64,000 nucleotides of DNA from NCBI GenBank assembly GCA_009760855.2, contig WPIO01000022.1:3463501-3527500 (forward strand), in the 5' to 3' direction. The notes beneath the pieces are model-generated. The model saw only the letters and a list, made by a program, of their open reading frames with translations. It was not told where the DNA came from and ran no database searches. Shown here in pieces: positions 55,936 to 64,000 of the stretch. How positions within the stretch are numbered: the first letter of the stretch is position 1; each line of letters begins with the position of its first letter. The position numbers and the translations under genes are program-made. Source of the DNA: Cristatella mucedo. Taxonomy: Eukaryota > Bryozoa > Phylactolaemata > Cristatellidae.

Positions 55936-57642
55936 CCGCAAGCGAAGCCAATGAGCACTTTTGACGCGCTTGGGACGAGCGAACGCTGCGAGCTGACGTC
56001 CTCTTACCGCTAGGACCCCCCCTCCCGGTCGAAATGAAACGGAAAGGCGTGGTGGCGGCTGCCGGCGATGAGGGCGAAGCGCGGTGGGCGCAGTCCGGTG
56101 AGCGACGCCAGCTGGCGGCCGGATGCGTCGTTTCCCCGTTGCCGCCGCAGACGCATTTCCGGGATCTAATAACGGCCGAGCGTAGACAGCATAAACGGCG
56201 AGCTGCTCGGAGCATTCGAGCATTCATTTGCCGCGGTTTCGGCTCCTCTGATCTGAGGCGCGGATTAGCATCTTCTGACGCTGCGACGCCTCGTTTGCGA
56301 TTGATTTACGACCTACTGTCAGCGGCGGCCGACAGCCGAGCTACGCGCTCTCTCTGACACAGCCGCGGCTTTTAGCAGGCTGCGCGCGAGCGTCGACCGC
56401 GAGCGATAGAACGTCGCCGCTCGGCTGTCGCTGCCAATGGCCGCCACCGCTCGGCGAGGCGTCGCAGTCGCCTTCGGCTTTGCTGAGACGAAGAGACCGC
56501 GCACGGAGCTGCGGAGCTCGCCAGCGCAGCACAGTTGCGCGCGCGGCGACGCTCTCCGCCGCGCTCTCGCAGTCGCGACCGCAATACCGCAATGGGATCC
56601 TGAGCGAAGGCCGGCGCGCCGGCTTTCTCACCTGCGGGCGGCGGCGACCGCTCGACAGGCCGTGCCCCTGCGGGCCGCCCGCCAGGAGCCGACGAGCCGA
56701 TGCCGCTCGATGCCGATGCCGCTCGATCTTGCGGCGCAGCGGCTCGGTGCAGCGGCGGGGTTCAGGGCGAGGGAGGAGCGAGCCCAGGGCGGCGCGCGGC
56801 CAGCCGGTAGCAGACGAGCGGCGGCGAGCGCTCGTGGCGGACGAGCTGAGCGGCGGCTGCGCTCGCTCAGCTCGCGCTCGCTCAGCTCGCGGCGACGGAC
56901 CGTAACGAGAGCTATTGCTGCTCAGCTTTGCTTGGCGCCAGAGTAGGATTCGGCACGCTGGCGACGTGCGAGATGTCGTACGGCGAGCTGTCAGCGGCCG
57001 GGCTGCGCCCCGCCGAAGGCTCTGCGCTAGCGACGACGCTGGACCGTTACTGCACCGCGAGCGTCCGGGAAATTCCCAGTGGCTGAGAGCTCGAAACAAG
57101 ACCGCGACAGCAGGAGGCTCGGACCCGCGCGGCCGGGCGGGCGAATGAGCCGCCGGCTGCTGCGAGGCAGCGCGCGCGGCGGCGATGGCGGCGAGAGCTG
57201 AGCCTGAAAGACGTCGGCTTCGCTCGACCGCCCCTTCCGTCGCTGCGAGCCACGACGCCCGTCGAGGGCCTCAATCATATGCTGCTGTGAATCTGGCGGC
57301 CCCTTGCCCCAAACGGCGACACCGTTTCGCACGAAGCTGCGTCGTCGGTCGAGCGAAGCTCAGCTTCGCGAGCCGGAAAGGAGGAGATTGAACGAATCTT
57401 TGGAGTTACAGTGGCGTCTTGAGCGAAAGGAAAGCTTAGGGAAAGCGAGATCCAGTTACCGTACCCGACTAATGCGCGGTTTCGGCGTGTTTGGTATGTA
57501 GCGGCGATCCTTCCCCGTATTCGTCAGCGGTCGGAAAGCTATACTTTCACACGATTCTCCTCAGCGGAGCGAACTAAGCTACGCCGTAGGAGTCCTTATA
57601 AAATTCACCCCCCCCCCGCGTGTATCTGCGCCGCGAGCACCT

Positions 57643-57760
57643 AAGCGCGTGTGCGCGTGCGCACGTTTGTGTGCACGTGTGCGTGCGTGCGTGCATGCGC
57701 GTATACGAGTGCGTCAGCATGTGAGCGTGCGCGAACACGTGGGCGCGCGTGTACGACAGT
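57643..57760. repeat. Alternating purine-pyrimidine tract
   Basis: GCGCGTGTGCGCGTGCGCAC, GTGCGTGCGTGCGTGCATGC and GCGCGTATAC units alternate purine and pyrimidine, a sequence class able to adopt Z-DNA. It lies inside the CpG-rich domain. Confidence 0.8.
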
Positions 57761-58121
57761 GAGAGAAGTGGCCGCCCAATCGGTGTCTTTCGCAGTCGTA
57801 CTCTTAATTGTCAACAGAAATTGCAAAAAGACGTGAACGCGCTAGCGCGCCAGCGTTGCCAAGGAAGATGCAAATGCAGATTGAGCGATCTTCGTTGGCA
57901 GCATGGCGCGGACGTAGCGAGCTTTGAGCTGACCATGCGACGACGGCGGGCAGCGGGAGAAGCACGCACGCCGTACGCAGTGCAAGTCGAATGGACACCG
58001 ACCGTAGCCCCTTCGCTGGCGAGCCGCACTGTAGTTGGCCATTTGGCCTCAGTGCGACCCCAGCGACTCGCGTTCACGCAAGTCGAGCGCTTCTTCGAAC
58101 AACGCGCCCGCGCGCGCACGC

Positions 58122-58173
58122 GCGCGCTCTCTCTCTCTCTCTCTCTCTCTCGCTCTCGCTCTCTCTCTCTCTC
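58122..58173. repeat. (CT)n microsatellite
   Basis: CT run with two CG interruptions within the GC-rich domain. Confidence 0.9.
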
Positions 58174-60916
58174 ACGATAGCCCGTACCCGGTTTCGACTC
58201 CGCGTAGCCTGGCGGGGCGGCGGCGGTGGAGCGGGGGAGCGTCAAGTCTCAGCGGGTAGCAATCGGCCGAGAGGCCGAAATAATGGCAAGTCGTCGGACG
58301 CAGAAGCAAGACGCTCGAGCGCGTCTGCTCGAAGTCGAAACTTTCTCGAGCCACGCAGCTTTGCCGCTGCTCTCTCGTAGAATGCGTCACACGCCGGTGC
58401 GACTGCCTTCTCTCTAGGGAACTGACTAACCTGTCGTGCCGACCGTGCGGGGACGCCGCCATTGGGCGGAAGCTGGGAAGTAGCATTCGGCAGAAATGCG
58501 CTCCCACAGCACCCTACGATGGACCGCACGACGCCGGATACAAGCCGGAATCCGGGAAATTCAAGGATGAGAACGCAGCGTTAGCGGGCTGCCGCCTCAG
58601 CTTCGCACTTGCTGGGAGCCGACGTCTTCAAAACGCACGGGATCCAACCGTTCCGGGTGAACGCGCGCGCCGCGATAAAGTTCCCGGACTAGATCAGCCA
58701 CGGGCTGTCGGCGCGCCATTATGGCGCGCCGTCGGTGCGGTGACGCCCCGTCTTTTGATAGGGCTGCTCTTTCCGTCGGACGCGGCATCCGCTCTAGCCT
58801 CGACATCGCCGAAGCCCGCCGTCTTGCTTAATCCGAAAGCCGCCGCGCGTTCAGCGCTCGCCTCGGTTGGTGGGAGCGAAAGGAGGCCCGGCGGACCTGC
58901 GCCGAGAGGCTGCGGCAGCGGCTACTGCACGGACGCCGCACGGACAGACTGCTTCCGGCCGCCGCGGTCTCGCGAAATATCGACCCTCGGGCCGGTAGCG
59001 CTGGCGTGCTCCCGGACTGACGCGGCGGCGCCCGGCGCGGCCGCTAAAACTTCTGCGCGTCGCGTCCGCAGCTTAGGAGGAAGGGAGGTAGCGATGCCAC
59101 GGCGGTCCGGCAAGTGTCAGCGCTGTGCGAGAGGCGACTTTCGCTACCGGCAGTGACTTTCCGGGCTTGCGCCGTGCCTGGTGCGGAGCGCTCGAGGGCG
59201 AGTGCATTCTACGCGGGAGGCCGCCGCGGCTGCGGCGGCAGCCGCCATGGCGGCCTCCCGCCTCCTCCTGTAAGCGGCGGCCTTCGCGGGGTCGAGTCGC
59301 CGGTTTTCAGCTCTTTAATTTCCGCCGCTTTAACTAGGTCGAAGCCCCCATGGAAGTCGACGCGTAATCCAATCATTTCGAGGCTTAATGGGCGTCTGTT
59401 ACCAGTGGGTAAATTGCTTATATTTAGTCCCTCAACGTACTCGACTACAAAAGTATCTGCAGTGTTTAATTGCGTTGTTTAGGAGCGCCGGCGGCATTGT
59501 GCGGCTAATCTCGCCGCGGCGCGGCGCGGCTTTCATCTCCTTCTCTCTGACTAAAAGACAACCGCAATTATCTCCGACGCTTCGTTAGCCGCTGTAACGA
59601 CCGCAATTAGCGACGCGGCGCCTGATAAGCCCAACGTCCTGGCTATCCCCCGAAGAAATCACGCCGAGAAATTGCATTCCTTTGTGACACGCAGCGCTCT
59701 CTTTCAGCTAGACTCGGGAAGCCCGCGCGCTGGCTGAGGCGGCCCAGCGGCACGCGCCGCGGCGCTCGCGCCGCTGCGCGTGCCTCAGCGAGGACGCTCT
59801 GCTCTTTCGCGCCCGACGCTTAGCGGCGCCACTAACCGCTCCAGGCAGCGAGGGGCCGCACCAAGGCGCTCGCGGCGGCCTGGAGCGGTCAGCGGCGGCC
59901 GCCGCCGAGCAAACGACGTCCGATATCCAGGGCCTCTAAGATGGCCCGCCAGTTGCGCGAAACTGAGAGCGCCGACAAGGGAGCGAGCCCTCCAGGGCGT
60001 CGGACCGTCGTGAGCTTTCGCCGCCGAAGACGCCGCGACCGCAGCGAGGCCGCCGTTCCTCGCTAGAGCAGCGATATCCGGCGGCGGGCGCGCTGCAGTG
60101 CCGAATGCGACAGGCCGCCATGGCGCAGCCTCGCTCCCGCCGCACCACGCCAGCCGGCATCAGGCGGAGAGCCAGGACGGCGCCCTGCGCATTCCGGGGC
60201 CCCCACCCCCTCCGCTGGCTCTCTCCGAGCTGTGCGGTCGAGCTGGGCTGTTCGGCGAGTACCCCCGGTCGTGGCGAGCTTCGAGCGAACGTGGCGGGGC
60301 GGGGGGGGGGAGGCTGCTACCGGCGGCCTGCAGAGGGCTGCCCGAACGCCGGGACTGCTGGGAAGTGGCCCAGCAGCGAGAGTGGGGCGGCGCGAGCGGA
60401 ATCCGTCGACCATCGGCGGCGGCGCGCGGCGGCGGCTGCCCTTAGCGGACGGGACTTGGCGACGGGACGGTATAAGGAAACCGCGGGCTCACGTGCCCCG
60501 CTCCCCCCCCCCCCGACAACATGCTCTTGCTGCCACCCTTGACCCTGCGCTCGGGGCGGGCGCGGACGAACGTTGTTTTTCTCTTCGTGGCCCGACGCGC
60601 ATTCAACAAAGGGCGACGGCCCCGAGCGACGGATGCTGAGCGCAGCGGCGGTCGAACGAGCATAAGCGTTGTCAGATCCCATCAGAGCGTGGCTCCGTGA
60701 CCCTCCTTAAGGATTGTCTTAGGCTAGAAGAGCTAAAGAGTGATGCGTTCATTGCCGATTTCACGGTACACAAACTCGGTAGCAAAGTGTCTCCAAAAAT
60801 GGAAACACTTCGCGCTCGCTAAGGCGGCCGTGATTGGTAGACAGTATGCTCAGCGTTCGTGACTGCACGTACCACTAACGCTCGCCCGTTCTGATCCTTT
60901 TCTCCTCATCCTCCTT

Positions 60917-61135
60917 CGCTCTCTCTCTCTCTCTCCCGGTGTTTGTCTGTCTCTCTCTCACTCTCTGCGTCTCTCTCTCTCTCTCACTCTGTCTCTCCGT
61001 CTCCCTGTCTCTCTGTATGCCTCTGTCTCTCTGTCTGTCTCTGGCTCTGTCTCTCTGTCAGTGTCTCTCTCTCACTCTGTCTCTCTCTCTTTCTCTGTTT
61101 CTCTCTCTGTGCATCTTTCTCTCTCCCTATCTTCC
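60917..61135. repeat. Imperfect (CT)n array
   Basis: CT-rich array with TGTC, CTGCGT and similar interruptions at the right edge of the CpG domain, forming a long pyrimidine tract just before a candidate splice acceptor. Confidence 0.9.
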
Positions 61136-61141
61136 CCGCAG

Positions 61142-61239
61142 TGCTGTTCTTGGTCTATCGTCGAATTCCCAATTGGCCAGAGCTTGTCGAATAAATTCAT
61201 ACCAATGGCGTTGCCCGACTGGAAACAATGGACGTCGAG
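61142..61239 (+). other. Candidate exon (weak)
   Basis: Preceded by a long pyrimidine tract ending CTTCCCCGCAG| and followed by GTCGAG|GTAAAAAAT. Two frames are open; one includes an ATG (61204) giving MALPDWKQWTS. No homology recognised. The pyrimidine tract is a microsatellite, so the acceptor may be accidental. Confidence 0.22.
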
Positions 61240-61284
61240 GTAAAAAATCACTTACATTCGTTGCAGCAAAACGCTCAAACAACT

Positions 61285-61400
61285 TGTCAAGGTGCTCGCT
61301 CGCTCTTCGCGATCGAGGTCATGGGTTCGAATATTTCAAGTGGATGATCCTTCTGTTGCTCATTGCCGAGGTCGGAGCGTCAAGGGAGCTTGAGGCAGAG
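61285..61400 (+). mobile_element. tRNA-derived SINE (family B), compressed copy
   Basis: AAGGTGCTCGCTCGCTCTTCG, GAGGTCATGGGTTCGAATAT (B-box-like), TTCAAGTGGATGATCC. A separate tail occurs at 61785. Confidence 0.6.
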
Positions 61401-61784
61401 GACTGGTTCAAGGTGAAGGACCGGCGGAGGATGAACCAGGACTGGTTCTAGTGCAAATATTAGCGAAGCAGCTCATTGAAATCATAGGAGGCCCAACATC
61501 CCAGCATCTAGGACACAGTGGCAGTCAGCACCAGGCCATGATTCAGCATGAGATGCTGCTGCCAGCTCTTGTGGCACGCTTACAAGCCAGCCACAGGCAA
61601 GCCTGTGCTCACGCCTGACAAACACCAAGGCTAGAAGGCTCTGTTATCGGTGGAGCCGGCGGGCAACAATAGGCAGTAGGAGCTTGTGGGCGGTGCCTTA
61701 CGGCGGACAAGCAGTGCTGATCTGCTGCCTGCACTTGGACAAAATGCCGGCCGATTGGTGGTGAGATAGTGCAGCTAGAATTCT

Positions 61785-61855
61785 GGCATTCTGCGGTAGT
61801 GATAGGCTCCTCTACCTCTATGCAAAAGAGGCCGTTAAATTAGCTATTTTCTTGT
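61785..61855 (+). mobile_element. SINE family B tail
   Basis: GCGGTAGTGATAGGCTCCTC and CTCTATGCAAAAGAGGCCGTTAAATTAGC, like the tail at 33050-33110. Bases 61401-61784 between head and tail are unassigned. Confidence 0.6.
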
Positions 61856-62929
61856 TACTGTTACAAAAAGTCTTACTACGCTCTAGGAAGCTGTTAGCTA
61901 TATGAGCTTCTGCGAAATAACTGACGAAGTGGGCCGCGGCTTGCGCTTAAAGCTTTCGCAGCACACTGCCTAATTGATCGCGTTTTAAATTAGAAATGAA
62001 CGTATTTTTATTCTCAGCTAGAATTCATGCTTGGTTGTAGCTGCTCCGTATTAGCTGCGGGTCGACATAATGAAATAGCATTGCGTCGTGCTAGCATCAA
62101 TTAAAAACTGCACGAGAGGAGCCACGTGGCTTCTACCATGAGGCGTCGGTTTAACTCTACGAGAACAGTTCGTGGCCATGCTCCTGACGAATAGGCTAGG
62201 CTTCAGATCTTCTTTGAATGGACTTCCGTCAAACGCTTGAAATCAGTGGCGGCGGTTGAGCGACCTCGACATTGACCGGTGAGACTTCGTACTTGCGGGC
62301 ACTCCAGTTTGCTAGCTGTTGCGTGTGTTTTCCACCTTAATCATGGCCAATTGCGTAATTACAGCGGGATACACTTTGCCAGGCTTAGTACCAACTAATC
62401 AAGTGCAGCTATCCCAGCGCTTCTTAGGTCTCGTACGAAATGAATACGAATACGTCACGGGGCGTACGATTGTAACAATGCAGATGGAGATCGTTGGTAT
62501 GAACGGTAGGTTTCTACGTTAGACTTACGACGACTGCACCGCAGTGCTATGTATCAAGATGCACTCCGGTGAACTGTATATTTCCAGAACTCCACAGCCC
62601 CTGAGCACAACGTACCCAAGGTCAACCAATCTGCTGAAGAAGCAGCAGCTGGAAGTAGAGCAACACTGGAGCTCTCACATATAAAAAGCGAAAATTCTGT
62701 GTTCTCAGCGAAAACTATAAAGGCTGGTAAACCTAATACAAATCAAGATAAAAGCGTTGCAGTGACGCTGTGGTTGCACTGGCAACGCAGTAGACGCCTA
62801 AAGGGTAAAGTCGAGCACCAGTCCTCAGTTTTGTACTCGATCGCAGTTTAAAATCTCTCGTCAGAGAAATATGCCGAAACTGTAGGAGAACCCTTCAGCG
62901 GTGCTTCGCCGGAGCTGACGGGGCGAATG
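61856..62929. other. Unassigned, upstream of P-element relic
   Basis: No clear gene. ORF 62319-62522 contains MANCVITAGYT, vaguely like a THAP zinc-finger start, but the cysteine spacing does not fit. It may contain the 5' part of the P element. Confidence 0.3.
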
Positions 62930-63835
62930 CTTGCGAGAGGGAAGGAAGCAGCACCAAGCAAAACACATACCACGACAAGCACGGCGAAGTGTCGACAGCA
63001 TTGGAACTTTGCCAACTGCAATTTTACTCAACGAAAGCGTGCAATTTTGTTACAGAAACGTTCAACTTCAAAGCCCTTTCTGCCCGAGAACCAGTCGACA
63101 GTGGTACTACCGACTGTCGACTGGGCTTCAGTGGCAGGGCTTTTTCAGCTACTTTTGCACGCATCGCACAAAAGACCATGTACGCGGACAAAACCGTACG
63201 TGCTCTTGCGTCGGACGAGATTAGATTTAAATGCATCGCTGAATGAACGATTCCAAGTCGCAGCAACATCTGGTATGCTGTACAGCGTGTCGATGACTCT
63301 GGACCTAAAGTTCACTAAAGATGCACAATCCCTCATTGTTGCATCATTGAACGGCTGGTGGAAATTACCCGTTCTGGTTACTTCCTCGTTGACAGCCTGA
63401 ACAGGCAAGAGAGAAAAGATTTTTTTGAATATTTGCGTAAGCTTCACAGTGCAGTGGTTCACATGAATTCTCTGACATACGATACGCCGTCATGGCCATT
63501 TTAACATGCTTAAAGCAATATGTGCTGTCTTGTCAGTTAAGCGCATGCAACCATATTTCACCAGCCTTGATGACCCAGCAAAACGAGTGCACCTGATAAT
63601 CGATGCATGTCAAATTATGTCTCTACTGCAGTGCAGGTCGTCGGCTCCAGTTTTGCTGCTCCTGCACTTGAGTACTGCGATAAGCAGCTCTGTATATCTC
63701 AATCCTATGGACTCAATCGGTACGACTAAATCTCTGCATACAATCGATAACACATTCGACATCGTAAACTCCCGAAATCCTTTTGGCGTAGGCATTAAGC
63801 CAGCAATCGGAAGAGGCAGTTATGCGCATTAAATT
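62930..63835 (+). mobile_element. P-element (THAP9-type) transposase relic
   Basis: The plus strand in several frames follows the order of P-element transposases: LQFYSTKACNFVTETFNFKA (63010-63070), GFSGRAFSATFARIAQK (63125), DAQSLIVASLNGWWKLPV (63320), GYFLVDSLNRQERKDFFEYL and MNSLTYDTPSW (63376-63500), PYFTSLDDPAKRVHLIIDAC (63550), ALEYCDKQL (63667) and NTFDIVNSRNPFGVGIKP (63745). The motifs LT-D-PS, YF--P-DP---V--I-D-C and NSRNPFG are typical of this family. About 100 residues of the GTP-binding insertion are missing after QIMSLL. Frameshifts and stops make it non-functional. No terminal inverted repeats were identified. Confidence 0.82.
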
Positions 63836-63974
63836 CAAATACAATAAGAAGGTGAGAGATACATTTAAGATTTCGCGGGTAGTGCCGCTATCACATGGCG
63901 CCAAGAAGAATTGGTTCAATTGAATTGCTTGCATGCACAAGCAGCACCAAAAAACGCGTGCCGAGATCTAAATG

Positions 63975-64000
63975 TATACATATATATATATATATATATA
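63975..64000. repeat. (AT)n microsatellite at window edge
   Basis: A TA dinucleotide run that continues past the end of the window. Confidence 0.9.

Larger units (their letters stand above)
55936..60720. promoter_or_regulatory. GC-rich, CpG-dense domain (CpG-island-like)
   Basis: About 4.8 kb with very frequent CG dinucleotides, unlike the flanks, where CpG looks depleted. Open frames occur on both strands throughout, as expected from composition, with no recognisable domain. Almost no transposon sequence intrudes. A less GC-rich core (59300-59660) contains CCGCAATTA twice (59559-59567, 59601-59609), TTTAATTGCG and TTTAATTTCC. It may be an unmethylated promoter or regulatory domain of a gene outside the window; function is inferred only from composition. 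Confidence 0.5.

Noticed and set aside
56341-57099. 252-codon minus-strand ORF in the GC-rich domain
   Set aside because: Ala/Arg/Ser-rich, overlapped by open frames on the other strand, and no domain recognised; expected from high GC.

Overview
This is a window of animal-type nuclear DNA, not a prokaryotic operon region. It holds split exons with GT-AG introns, long microsatellites, and many decayed LINE and SINE copies on both strands. The species cannot be named from the sequence. The mix of CR1/L2-group LINEs with (ATT)n tails, tRNA-derived SINEs, a SPIN-like hAT MITE, a P-element relic and an R2/NeSL-like LINE fits an invertebrate or basal-deuterostome genome best.

Only one host gene is well supported. 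It is MTG1 (mitochondrial ribosome-associated GTPase 1), on the minus strand, reconstructed here as eight exons between 23008 and 14547 and predicting 304 residues. All circularly permuted GTPase motifs are present in the expected order (WFPGHM, DARIPLS, NKMD, GVPNVGKSS, PGITR, DSPGI). Its introns carry a sense-oriented LINE (20843-21810) and three GA/CT arrays. A SPIN-like hAT MITE lies 176 bp upstream of the start codon.

Layout. 1-8960: LINE remnants, mostly minus strand, including two fused RT copies (4190-6753) and two LTR-like blocks. 8961-14546: mostly unassigned, with two LINE tails. 14547-23008: MTG1. 23185-23372: MITE. 23440-35800: plus-strand LINEs of at least two families, SINEs and simple repeats. 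37960-40570: the most complete LINE copy (endonuclease to tail). 42339-43425: an R2/NeSL-like LINE relic followed by a SINE. 43600-47540: unassigned. 47540-49720: a plus LINE split by a minus LINE. 49815-55935: further LINE and SINE debris. 55936-60720: a CpG-dense, GC-rich domain without a recognisable gene. 61142-61239: a weak exon candidate. 62930-63835: a P-element (THAP9-type) transposase relic. The window ends inside an (AT)n array.

The retroelements form a linked system. The LINEs end in a conserved stem-loop plus (ATT)n, and at least one SINE family carries a related 3' end, so it was probably copied by LINE machinery. Nested insertions allow several relative ages to be read. Most LINE copies are 5'-truncated and frameshifted, but those at 2846-3640 and 20843-21810 keep long open frames and close mutual similarity and are probably the youngest.
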